This document shows positions 25,724-34,156 of a stretch of 64,000 nucleotides of DNA, piece after piece (the first letter of the stretch is position 1; each line of letters starts with the position of its first letter). Below the pieces are notes generated by a model. It ran no database searches. It saw only the letters and a program-made list of their open reading frames with translations, and had not been told where the DNA came from. This stretch comes from Lachnospira multipara ATCC 19207 (GTDB lineage: Bacteria > Bacillota > Clostridia > Lachnospirales > Lachnospiraceae), in assembly GCF_000424105.1 (NCBI RefSeq), contig NZ_AUJG01000012.1, forward strand, positions 23,489-87,488, in the 5' to 3' direction. The position numbers and the translations under genes are program-made.

Positions 25724-27484
25724 ATGAAGATGATAATGAGGTATTTGGAAAAATTCAAAAAAGAATGCGTATTAGCACCACTTTTTAAAATGCTAGAAGC
25801 AGTATTTGAACTTTTTGTTCCTATTGTAGTTTCTGCAATTATCGATAAGGGTATTGCAAACGACGATATTGCTTTTATTTTAAAATGTAGTGTAATGCTT
25901 GTATTCCTTGCGATGATTGGACTTGCAAGCTCAATAACAGCTCAATATTTTAGTGCGAAGGCAGCCATTGGATGTGCAACAAAACTAAGATATAGCGTGT
26001 ATGAGCATATCTTAGGATTATCTTTTACAGATTATGATGAAGTTGGAACATCCACATTGATTACAAGATTAACTTCTGATATTAATCAGATTCAAAATGG
26101 TGTTAACTTAGTTTTAAGACTATTCCTTCGTTCGCCATTTATTGTATTTGGTGCAATGATTATGGCCTTTACAATTAATGTAAAGATCGCTCTTGTATTC
26201 GTGGTTACAATTCCTGTATTAGCATTTATTGTTTTTGGAATTATGCTTATTACAAGACCTATGTATCGCGATGTTCAGAATAAGTTAGATAAAGTCCTTT
26301 TAACTACTAGAGAGAACTTAACAGGTGTTAGAGTTATTCGTGCCTTTAATAAGCAGGCTAAGGAAAATGTAAAGTTTAAGGCAGAAAACGAAGACCTCAA
26401 TAAGCTTCAGAGAGTAGTTGGTAGAATATCAGGTCTTATGAATCCTTTGACTTATGTGGTTGTAAATGCTGCTATTGTAGCCTTAATTTACTTTGGTGCT
26501 ATCAAGGTTAACACAGGTTCCATGACACAGGGACAGGTAGTTGCCCTTTATAACTATATGTCACAGATTTTAGTAGAGTTAATTAAGCTTGCTAACCTTA
26601 TTGTAACTATTACTAAGGCCCTTGCTTGTGCAGGTAGAGTAGAAAGTGTATTAGCTATTGAATCTTCTATGGATTTTGTAGAAAAGAGACAGGAATTAGA
26701 TCTTGATGAAAATGTATCTAATAATCAGCCTAAGTTAGAACTTCGCAATGCATCCCTATGCTATAAGGGAAACAGCGAGGACTCAGTTTCTAATATAAAT
26801 CTTGTTGCTAAGAAAGGTGATATGATTGGAATCATTGGTGGTACTGGTTCAGGTAAAACTACAGTGGCAAATCTTATCTCTAGATTTTATGATGCAACAA
26901 ATGGTAGCGTACTTATTGATGGTGTAGATGTTAAGGATATTCCTAGAGAAGAGCTTGTAAAGAAGGTATCAGTTTGTATGCAGAAGGCTGTTTTATTTAG
27001 TGGAACAGTAAGAGAGAACTTAACAATGGGGAGAAAGGATATCCCAGAGGAAGTTCTTGAAAGGGCAGTGGAAGTTTCTCAGTCTAAGGAATTCTTATCA
27101 AAGAAGGAAGGCTATCTTGATTACATGATAAATCAAGGGGCTAAGAATCTTTCAGGTGGTCAGAAGCAAAGACTTAATATTGCAAGAGCACTTTCAGCAA
27201 GTCCAGAAATTCTTATTTTAGATGACTGTTCTTCAGCTCTTGATTATGCAACAGATGCAGCACTTCGAAACGCAATCGTAAGAGACTTAAAAGATGTAAC
27301 AACTGTTATTATTTCACAGAGAGCCGCTTCCTTACTTAATTGTACAAAGATTATTGTACTTGATGACGGTAAGATGGTAGGCGAGGGAACTCATGAAGAG
27401 TTACTTGAAAACTGCGAAATTTATAAGGAAATCTACGATTCTCAATTTAGCTCACAGGCTAAAGTTGTAGGAGGTGCACACTAA
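25724..27484 (+). CDS. ABC exporter half-transporter A (degenerate ATP site)
   Basis: 586 aa: six-TM type I exporter domain (about 1-310) plus nucleotide-binding domain. Walker A GGTGSGKTT and signature LSGGQKQRLN are canonical, but Walker B reads ILILDDCSSALD, with Asp in place of the catalytic Glu, and the switch His is Gln (IISQRAAS). This is the pattern of the degenerate half of a heterodimeric exporter. It overlaps the next gene by one base (TAATG). Substrate unknown; drugs, lipids or peptides are typical. Confidence 0.88.
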   Translation: MKMIMRYLEKFKKECVLAPLFKMLEAVFELFVPIVVSAIIDKGIANDDIAFILKCSVMLVFLAMIGLASSITAQYFSAKAAIGCATKLRYSVYEHILGLSFTDYDEVGTSTLITRLTSDINQIQNGVNLVLRLFLRSPFIVFGAMIMAFTINVKIALVFVVTIPVLAFIVFGIMLITRPMYRDVQNKLDKVLLTTRENLTGVRVIRAFNKQAKENVKFKAENEDLNKLQRVVGRISGLMNPLTYVVVNAAIVALIYFGAIKVNTGSMTQGQVVALYNYMSQILVELIKLANLIVTITKALACAGRVESVLAIESSMDFVEKRQELDLDENVSNNQPKLELRNASLCYKGNSEDSVSNINLVAKKGDMIGIIGGTGSGKTTVANLISRFYDATNGSVLIDGVDVKDIPREELVKKVSVCMQKAVLFSGTVRENLTMGRKDIPEEVLERAVEVSQSKEFLSKKEGYLDYMINQGAKNLSGGQKQRLNIARALSASPEILILDDCSSALDYATDAALRNAIVRDLKDVTTVIISQRAASLLNCTKIIVLDDGKMVGEGTHEELLENCEIYKEIYDSQFSSQAKVVGGAH

Positions 27485-29247
27485 TGAAAAACAATAATAA
27501 GAAAACAGTAATTTTTAAGATTTTAGATAGAGTAAAAAATTATAAGCTAGCTTTAGCAACAAGTCTTGTTATGGCTATTGTAACAGTAGTTTGTCAGCTT
27601 TATGTGCCAATTTTAATTGGTAGAGCTATTGATTTAATTGTAGGTCCTGGAGAAGTGGATTTTACAGGTATTGCAAAGGTTTTAGGACAGATTGGAATAT
27701 TTATCTTTGGGGTATTTTTATCTCAGTGGATTATGAATATGTGTAACAACAAGATTACCTTTGGTGTAACAAAGGACATTAGAGATGAGGCTTTTGATAA
27801 GATTGAAACTCTCCCTCTAAAGTACATTGACGGTAATTCTTATGGTGATATCGTAAGTAGAGTAATTGCCGATGTAGATACATTTGCAGACGGCTTACTT
27901 ATGGGCTTTACACAGTTCTTTACAGGTGTGCTAACAATTATTGGTACTCTTGGTTTTATGTTTTTTATTGACTTTAGAATAACATTGCTTGTATTCTTAC
28001 TTACACCACTTTCACTTCTTATTGCTTGGTTTATTGCAAAGAAGACCTTTAACAGCTTTAAGAGACAGTCAGAGACTAGAGGCGAGCAGACAGCGCTTAT
28101 TGATGAATCTATTAACGGCGTAAAGATTATTAAGTCTTTTAATAGTGAGCAGAAGTATCTTAAAGAATTTGATGAAATTAATGAACGACTTGCAGATTAT
28201 TCATTAAAGGCTGTATTCTTTTCAAGTTTAACAAATCCTTCTACTAGATTTGTAAACTCTTTAGTTTATGCAGTAGTAGCTGTAAGTGGTGGTATTTTAG
28301 CAATTAATGGTGGTATTTCAGTTGGTGAACTTGTTTCATTTTTAAGTTATGCAAACCAGTATACTAAGCCATTTAACGAGATTTCTGGAGTTATAACTGA
28401 ATTACAGAATTCAATTGCTTGTGCAGCAAGAATTTTCGAACTTATTGAAGAAGAATCAGAGATTTCAGATGAGGGCAAGTTAGAGCTTTCAGAAATTTCT
28501 GGTAAGGTTGATTTGGAAAATGTATACTTCTCATATACAGAAGACACACAGTTAATTACAGACTTTAATTTAGATGTTAAGCCAGGCCAGAGAATTGCAA
28601 TCGTTGGTCCAACAGGTTGTGGTAAGACTACATTAATTAACTTACTTATGCGTTTTTATGATGTTAATGAAGGAAGCATAAAGATTAGTGGCCATGATTT
28701 AAGAGATATTACAAGAGAGTCTTTAAGACATGGTTTTGGTATGGTATTACAGGAGACATGGCTTAAGTCAGGCACAATTAGAGATAATATTGTTATGGCT
28801 AAGGAAGATGCTAGCGAAGAAGAGATTATTACAGCTTGTAAGGAAGCATATTCTTGGGGCTTTATTAAGAAGTTACCAAAGGGCCTTGATACTGAGATTG
28901 GTGAAGATGGCGGAAGTCTTTCAGCAGGTCAGAAGCAGCTTTTATGTATTACAAGAATCATGCTTGCTAACCCACCAATGCTTATCTTAGATGAGGCTAC
29001 ATCTTCAATTGATACAAGAACAGAATTAAAGATCCAAGATGCATTTGCAAAACTAATGAATGGAAAGACAAGCTTTATCGTAGCCCACAGACTTTCAACA
29101 ATTAAAAATGCAGACGTAATCTTAGTTATGAAAGACGGAAATATATTAGAACAGGGAAATCATGAAGAGCTATTAAAGGCTAATGGTTTCTATAAGAAGC
29201 TTTACGACAGTCAGTTTATTAAGGCTTCAGATGAAGAGGAAGAGTAA
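27484..29247 (+). CDS. ABC exporter half-transporter B (catalytic ATP site)
   Basis: 587 aa partner of the preceding gene, translationally coupled. Six TM helices, then Walker A GPTGCGKTT, Walker B LILDEATSSID with the catalytic Glu, and switch His in IVAHRLST. Its signature motif is altered (LSAGQKQLL). Since each ATP is held between one Walker A/B and the opposite signature, pairing A with B gives one complete site and one defective site, as in TM287/288 and BmrCD. It is followed 15 bp later by another ABC ATPase. Confidence 0.9.
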   Translation: MKNNNKKTVIFKILDRVKNYKLALATSLVMAIVTVVCQLYVPILIGRAIDLIVGPGEVDFTGIAKVLGQIGIFIFGVFLSQWIMNMCNNKITFGVTKDIRDEAFDKIETLPLKYIDGNSYGDIVSRVIADVDTFADGLLMGFTQFFTGVLTIIGTLGFMFFIDFRITLLVFLLTPLSLLIAWFIAKKTFNSFKRQSETRGEQTALIDESINGVKIIKSFNSEQKYLKEFDEINERLADYSLKAVFFSSLTNPSTRFVNSLVYAVVAVSGGILAINGGISVGELVSFLSYANQYTKPFNEISGVITELQNSIACAARIFELIEEESEISDEGKLELSEISGKVDLENVYFSYTEDTQLITDFNLDVKPGQRIAIVGPTGCGKTTLINLLMRFYDVNEGSIKISGHDLRDITRESLRHGFGMVLQETWLKSGTIRDNIVMAKEDASEEEIITACKEAYSWGFIKKLPKGLDTEIGEDGGSLSAGQKQLLCITRIMLANPPMLILDEATSSIDTRTELKIQDAFAKLMNGKTSFIVAHRLSTIKNADVILVMKDGNILEQGNHEELLKANGFYKKLYDSQFIKASDEEEE

Positions 29248-29262
29248 TAAAGAGGTAAATTT

Positions 29263-29943
29263 ATGGCATTTATTCAGGTAGAAAATGTGACTAAGCGTTA
29301 TGGCAAGAATTACATTTTAAAGGATATAAATATTGAGGTAAATAAGGGTGAATGTGCCGTTATTATTGGCGCAAACGGCTGCGGTAAGACAACACTTTTA
29401 TCTATACTTGCAGGAAGTAATAAAGCTAGTTCAGGAAAGATAACTATTGACGGAGTTAATGCGATTTCAAATAGCAAAAGTTTTGATAAGATGATTGGAT
29501 ACATCCCTCAGGAAAATCCACTACTTGAAGGACTAAGTGTTAGAGATAATCTAAAGTTTTGGTATGTTGGAACTAACAGAAATATGGAGGAGGACCTAAA
29601 GTCAGGTGCACCTGCCATATTTGGTGTTACAAAATTTCTTGATAAGAAGGTGGAGCAGTTATCAGGAGGTATGAAGAAACGTCTTAGTATCTGTGCGGCT
29701 CTTGCAAAGAATCCACCAATTCTTATTCTTGATGAGCCAGGGGCTTCTCTTGATATTGTCTGCAAGCAGGAAATTAAGGAATACATTGAAAGATATATGG
29801 CAGTTGGCGGAACAGTGATTTTAGCTAGCCATGAGGATTACGAGATTAATCTTGCAACGAAAATGTATCTTTTAAATGATGGCGTTTTAAAGGAAGTAGA
29901 AGTTGGAAGTCACAATGAAATTATGAGGGGACTAGCGCGATGA
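29263..29943 (+). CDS. ABC transporter ATPase
   Basis: 226 aa stand-alone nucleotide-binding subunit: Walker A GANGCGKTT (about 38), signature LSGGMKKRLS (about 129), Walker B LILDEPGASLD, switch His in ASHEDYEI. All residues intact. It overlaps the next permease gene by 4 bp (ATGA), so these form one complex with the two ABC-2-like permeases downstream. Export of a small molecule, peptide or lipid is likely by family. Confidence 0.88.
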   Translation: MAFIQVENVTKRYGKNYILKDINIEVNKGECAVIIGANGCGKTTLLSILAGSNKASSGKITIDGVNAISNSKSFDKMIGYIPQENPLLEGLSVRDNLKFWYVGTNRNMEEDLKSGAPAIFGVTKFLDKKVEQLSGGMKKRLSICAALAKNPPILILDEPGASLDIVCKQEIKEYIERYMAVGGTVILASHEDYEINLATKMYLLNDGVLKEVEVGSHNEIMRGLAR

Positions 29944-31190
29944 AAAAGAAATTAGAGTATTTAAGACTACAGATTATTAGTAGTTTTACTTGGGTCCCTA
30001 AAATAATTTTGGTGTCGCTAATCTTAGCTATAATCATTGGGGCAGCAGCCTATGGAATATCTGCTTATTCATCAAATTCAGATGACTCCTCTCTTTTAAA
30101 GGTGGCAATAGTATATGACGATAATGATAATTCAAAATACATAAGGCAGGCTATGTCTTTAATTGCAGATGAAGAAAGCGTTTCGGAAGTCTGCAGTTTG
30201 GTGGAAATGGATGAAGAAAGTGCCCTAACAGGCCTTAAGGATGGAACTGTGGATGTTGTTGTGCTTATTCCTAAGGGACTTATAAGAAGTATTATGAACG
30301 GTCAGAATAAGACAATTGAAATGATCTTCCCAAGTGTTGGTGTTAATAATTCTTCTTATATTTATCAGGAGATGATAAATGCCGGTACAAGCGTTGTAAG
30401 TACAGCTGAGGCTGGAGTTTATTCTATGGATGATGTCCTAAATGCTCTTTTTAGTGGTCAGAAGGATAAGCAGACAGAATTAGAAAATAAACTTAGCGAA
30501 ATCTACTTTAGTTATGGCCTTGATAGAAGCATCTACTTTAGTGTGACAGATGTTTCAAAGACAGAAGGCCTCTCAACTACACAGTTTTATATAGCCACTG
30601 GTTTCATGCTTTTATTGCTATTTAGCGGTATAGTTTGCGAGAAACTTTTTGTGGTAAATAACAACAGCCTAACTAGGGTGTTAAGAATTGCAGGAATTAA
30701 AGAAGGCTACATAAGCTTTTCAAGAATAATGGGAATATGCTTGGTTTACACAGGATTTTTCTGGCTGGTATGCATTTTCCTAGGAATAGTTGGACTACGT
30801 TTCCCAGCAATATTTAATTACTACGAGCTTAGTTCGCCTCTAGATTTAATCACTTCCTTAATAGGACTTTTTGTGATTAATTATGCAATTCTTAGCTTTA
30901 TATTTTTTATATTTATATTAATAGATAACACAATTTATAAGGTTATAGGGCTTTTTATAATAGGAATAGTCTGCATGTATATGTCTGGCTGTATAATTCC
31001 TAGCTCACTTCTACCTAATGCCGTAAGGATAATAGGAAACTTCTTACCAACCTACTATTTCTTCAGACTAATAGGACAGATAATGACAACTAATATTAAT
31101 CCAATCTTGCTTTTTGAAAATGTATTGATTGCTGTAGTTTTAACATCACTTGCAAGTTTGGTGCTTAAATTAAGGGTGAGAAGGGAGTAG
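29940..31190 (+). CDS. ABC-2 type permease 1
   Basis: 416 aa. One N-terminal helix (about 20-40) and a 170-residue extracytoplasmic domain (with MDEESALTGLKDGTVDVVVL), then five or six helices from about 220, ending in LPTYYFFRLIGQ and a last helix. This is the NatB/YhgE-like architecture of ABC-2 permeases. Coupled to the ATPase by a 4-bp overlap and 2 bp before the second permease. Confidence 0.78.
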   Translation: MKKKLEYLRLQIISSFTWVPKIILVSLILAIIIGAAAYGISAYSSNSDDSSLLKVAIVYDDNDNSKYIRQAMSLIADEESVSEVCSLVEMDEESALTGLKDGTVDVVVLIPKGLIRSIMNGQNKTIEMIFPSVGVNNSSYIYQEMINAGTSVVSTAEAGVYSMDDVLNALFSGQKDKQTELENKLSEIYFSYGLDRSIYFSVTDVSKTEGLSTTQFYIATGFMLLLLFSGIVCEKLFVVNNNSLTRVLRIAGIKEGYISFSRIMGICLVYTGFFWLVCIFLGIVGLRFPAIFNYYELSSPLDLITSLIGLFVINYAILSFIFFIFILIDNTIYKVIGLFIIGIVCMYMSGCIIPSSLLPNAVRIIGNFLPTYYFFRLIGQIMTTNINPILLFENVLIAVVLTSLASLVLKLRVRRE

Positions 31191-31192
31191 TT

Positions 31193-32239
31193 ATGAAAAG
31201 GGTTTTATTTTGGATATATTTAATGCTAAAGAAGCAGATTAAAAATCCCTTTATTGTTGGACTTTTGATTGCTATTCCTTTAGTTACTTTGATTGCAAAA
31301 AGTATTCCTGCTTTGAATAAATCGGACACGATTCAAATAGGACTATGTCTATCAGATGAAGATGAAATGGCTACAAATACAGTGGAAGCGTTAATTTCTG
31401 GAGATTATCCAGTGGATTTTTATTTAGTTGATTCAAGAGAGGATTTGCTTGAAGATATAGTAAACAAAAAGGCTGAGTGTGGTTATGTATTTGGAGAAAA
31501 TATTTCTGATAAGATAATGGAGGATAACTATAACGGAATTATTGAGTTTGTTATAAATGAATCTAATTATGTAAGTTCAATGACTAACGAGATTGTATTT
31601 TCCCAGTTATTTAAGAACTTCGCAGATGATGTATTAGTGGACTTTATATCTAATAATAAGATATTTTCAGAAAAATTAGATAAGGCCATAGTCAACGCTA
31701 AATCTAGATATGAAAAATACTTATCAAGCGATGTAACTTTTCATATAGACTTTACTGTGCTTGATAGCGATGATACTTCTAGAAGTGAAATGACTCAAAC
31801 AACAGGAAAATTTCCGTTAAGAGCCATACTTTATATATTAATATTTGCAGGAGGCTTGTTTGGGGTAGCTTGGTTTTTAGAAGATGAGGCAAAGGGAAGC
31901 TATGTAACTTTATCAAAGAGATATAAGATACTTGCAAGACCAGTATATGCCTTTATTGGCGCTTTTCTTTTTTGGATTTCTTCAAGCATTGCCTTGCTTA
32001 TTGCGGGTAGCAAGATAAGTCCAAAGACGGTTTTATTAGGTATTGCCTATGTGTTCCTTGTAACAGCTTACGCCTGGATTCTTGGAATGATTTTTAGAAG
32101 AATCGAGAATTACATAGCAATTACTTTTGTTTTAATTGTTGCCTGCTTTATCTTCTGTCCAGTATTTATCAATATTTCTCTTTATATTGATGCGGCAAAA
32201 TATATCAGCGCAATCCTTTTGCCAAGCTGGTTTATATAG
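31193..32239 (+). CDS. ABC-2 type permease 2 (short C-terminus)
   Basis: 348 aa, same architecture as the previous gene: N-terminal helix, extracytoplasmic domain (about 40-205), then about five helices. It stops right at ILLPSWFI, the place where permease 1 has LPTYYFF followed by about 60 more residues with a further helix. The stop is 16 bp before the next gene and its ribosome binding site, so there is no room for the missing helix. Either a natural short form or a trimmed gene. Confidence 0.7.
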   Translation: MKRVLFWIYLMLKKQIKNPFIVGLLIAIPLVTLIAKSIPALNKSDTIQIGLCLSDEDEMATNTVEALISGDYPVDFYLVDSREDLLEDIVNKKAECGYVFGENISDKIMEDNYNGIIEFVINESNYVSSMTNEIVFSQLFKNFADDVLVDFISNNKIFSEKLDKAIVNAKSRYEKYLSSDVTFHIDFTVLDSDDTSRSEMTQTTGKFPLRAILYILIFAGGLFGVAWFLEDEAKGSYVTLSKRYKILARPVYAFIGAFLFWISSSIALLIAGSKISPKTVLLGIAYVFLVTAYAWILGMIFRRIENYIAITFVLIVACFIFCPVFINISLYIDAAKYISAILLPSWFI

Positions 32240-32255
32240 ATAACGAGGTGTTTTA

Positions 32256-33041
32256 ATGAAAATATATTTAGCTAAGGCCGATACAATCGCAGATTACAGC
32301 GACATGGCCTATGCAAAACTTACAAACTATCGAAAGAAAAAAACAGACAAATTACACGTAGAACTAGCAAGACTAACAAGCATAACTGCAGGGCTCTTGC
32401 TAAATTATGCCACTAAAGATTATTTGAATGCAGGAAGTGATGAGGATTTCGGTATTGATAGTTCTTCGGTAGCTGCTGCGGACTTTGAAGCTACTAATGC
32501 TTTAAAAGCGTCTGCCGGCTTGGGGGCTATCTTTCAGGCAAATACAGCCTTCCTTGAATCTTCAATAACTGAGATTTCCTCAGATGAATTGTTTGATGCT
32601 TATGATCCAGCTTATGATTTTGAAATTGAAGAGCTTGGTCAGGGAAAGCCAGTGTTTAAAGAAAGAACAGACCTTTACTTTAACATTTCCCACACAGCTA
32701 ACATTGTAGTTGTGGTTATGGCTAGAAAGCCTATTGGCATTGACATTGATGGCAACAGAAATTTCAGTGACAGAATGATAGATAAATTTTATTCAAAAAA
32801 AGAAGCTCAATGGGTTTATGGAAATGAACTTAGAAAGTCAGATAGATTCTTTAATATCTGGACTATGAAGGAAGCTTTTTCAAAGATGCGTGGGGATGGC
32901 ATTGCAAGAACAATTCTTAATGTAGAATTCTTGCATGACACAGACCAGGTAGAATGTATCTTTAATGGCGAAAAGCAAGACGTGTTAATTGAAGAGCAAG
33001 AATATTACGGATACAAAATAGCAGTGATTAGGGAGGCCTAG
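32256..33041 (+). CDS. Sfp-type 4'-phosphopantetheinyl transferase
   Basis: Attaches the phosphopantetheine arm of CoA to carrier proteins. Key motifs: FNISHT (about 144), GIDIDGNR (about 165, metal-binding Asp residues) and WTMKEAFSKMRGDGI (about 205, WxxKEAxxK). At 261 aa it is longer than usual because of about 50 extra residues (about 65-115, rich in Ala, Ser and Asp). It is the last gene of the ABC cluster, 16 bp after permease 2. No carrier protein, NRPS or PKS lies beside it; the nearest relevant gene is the stand-alone adenylation enzyme at 59.9 kb, which also has no carrier domain. Confidence 0.85.
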   Translation: MKIYLAKADTIADYSDMAYAKLTNYRKKKTDKLHVELARLTSITAGLLLNYATKDYLNAGSDEDFGIDSSSVAAADFEATNALKASAGLGAIFQANTAFLESSITEISSDELFDAYDPAYDFEIEELGQGKPVFKERTDLYFNISHTANIVVVVMARKPIGIDIDGNRNFSDRMIDKFYSKKEAQWVYGNELRKSDRFFNIWTMKEAFSKMRGDGIARTILNVEFLHDTDQVECIFNGEKQDVLIEEQEYYGYKIAVIREA

Positions 33042-33067
33042 TCACTGTTTTTTTGTGGCTTAATGGA

Positions 33068-33236
33068 GTTTTACTATAACTTCGAAAAGACAATTCTAAG
33101 CTTGTTGGCACTTAAAAAATCCAGAACAAGATAATCCGCTGTCGAAGACAGAGATTATCAAAGTTCTGGATTTTTGCTAGTACCACTACAAGCTTAGCTT
33201 AGCGGGAGCGTGTCTTTGAGAAGTTAATAGTAAAAC
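33068..33236. repeat. Large nested imperfect palindrome
   Basis: Outer arms of about 40-55 bp pair imperfectly: GTTTTACTAT, AACTTC, AAGACA, CTAAGCTTGT on the left have matching complements on the right up to 33236. The inner hairpin (AAAATCCAGAAC at 33116 with GTTCTGGATTTT at 33163, GATAATC/GATTATC and GCTGTC/GACAGA inside) would act as a bidirectional terminator between the convergent PPTase and kinase-like genes. The outer arms are unexplained and may be a degenerate mobile repeat. CCGTTTTACAATA at 33244 resembles the end of the 169-bp repeat. Confidence 0.6.
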
Positions 33237-33274
33237 GCAATGACCGTTTTACAATACATTCCAAAAGCATCCCA

Positions 33275-33892
33275 CTAATCCAGCTCATCAATATGTTTCT
33301 TAACTATATCCGCAATGATATCTGCGCATCTTTCTGGTCCAATAACACCAGTATTTAAGCAGATGTCGTAATTGTGGTAGTCACCCATTTCCTGATGAGT
33401 GTACTGCTTATAATATGTTTCTCTTAAAATGTCGTGTCTTTCACGGGCCTTCTTAGGATTGAGGCCGAAATTTTCTTCAAGCTCACCTGTACGCTTTGTA
33501 CGAACTTCTTTATCGGCGTATAGGAAAACATTAAAACATGGAATTCCAGCTTGCTTTAAAACGTAGCCGGCGCAACGACCAACGATGATACAAGGCTTTT
33601 TTGAAAGGTTAATAATAACTTCCTTTTGTGCATGGAAGATTCCATCATAAGAACTTGTATAAACCATGGCGTTGTTCATAAGGCTGTTCATAAAGCGAGT
33701 AGCACGGCTCATAGCCTCGCCTTCTCTTCTAATATCATCTTCAGAATAACCACTTCTTTTAGCAGTTTCTTTTACGAAATCCTTGTCATAAAAAGGAATG
33801 TCTAGAGTGTCAGCTAGGCGCTTTGCAACTGTACGGCCATAGGCTGCGTATTCTCTACTGATAGTGATTACTGGATATTTTAAATTTTCCAT
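33275..33892 (-). CDS. Cytidylate kinase-like family protein
   Basis: 205 aa member of the cytidylate-kinase-like family (AAA_26-type P-loop). The start VITISREYAAYGRTVAKRLA matches the family block, but the P-loop glycines are mostly replaced (family usually EFGSGGRxI). The rest is typical: IPFYDKDFVKETAKRSGYSE, CIIVGRCAGYVL, VRTKRTGELE. True substrate unknown; a housekeeping cmk is expected elsewhere. Start ATG with AGGAGGGG. A hairpin AGTGGC/GCCACT (about 33931-33954) lies in its leader. Confidence 0.8.
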   Translation of the reverse strand: MENLKYPVITISREYAAYGRTVAKRLADTLDIPFYDKDFVKETAKRSGYSEDDIRREGEAMSRATRFMNSLMNNAMVYTSSYDGIFHAQKEVIINLSKKPCIIVGRCAGYVLKQAGIPCFNVFLYADKEVRTKRTGELEENFGLNPKKARERHDILRETYYKQYTHQEMGDYHNYDICLNTGVIGPERCADIIADIVKKHIDELD

Positions 33893-33957
33893 AAAACCCC
33901 TCCTGGTAAATGTGATTTGTTAGTGGCGGCCCTTGTGGACTGCCACTTTTTAAGTAC

Positions 33958-34126
33958 ATTGTAAAGCGGACATTCGGAATCCGCTTCGCTACTTCCTCAT
34001 GAACGCAGTGGCACTTTGTGCCACCTGTCAGAAGGGGCTTTAACCCCTTCTGACACTAGTAAGCTTTATACCCCCCGCTTAAAGCTTACGCTTTTGAAGC
34101 GGGGGATTGCTTACACTGCGTTCAAA
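33958..34126 (+). mobile_element. 169-bp structured repeat, copy 1
   Basis: Starts ATTGTAAAGCGG and ends TGCGTTCAAA. Nearly identical to the reverse complement of 39160-39327. Hairpins in order: AAGCGGA/TCCGCTT, GTGGCA/TGCCAC, GTCAGAAGGGG/CCCCTTCTGAC, GTAAGCTT/AAAGCTTAC and CCCCCGCTT/AAGCGGGGG. A long-range pair GAACGCAGTG/CACTGCGTTC encloses three of them. No coding capacity. Subterminal hairpins and unlike ends resemble IS200/IS605-derived non-autonomous elements; alternatively a dispersed structured RNA. Confidence 0.75.
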
Positions 34127-34156
34127 AATGATTTCAAATTAAATAATAACTAATTA

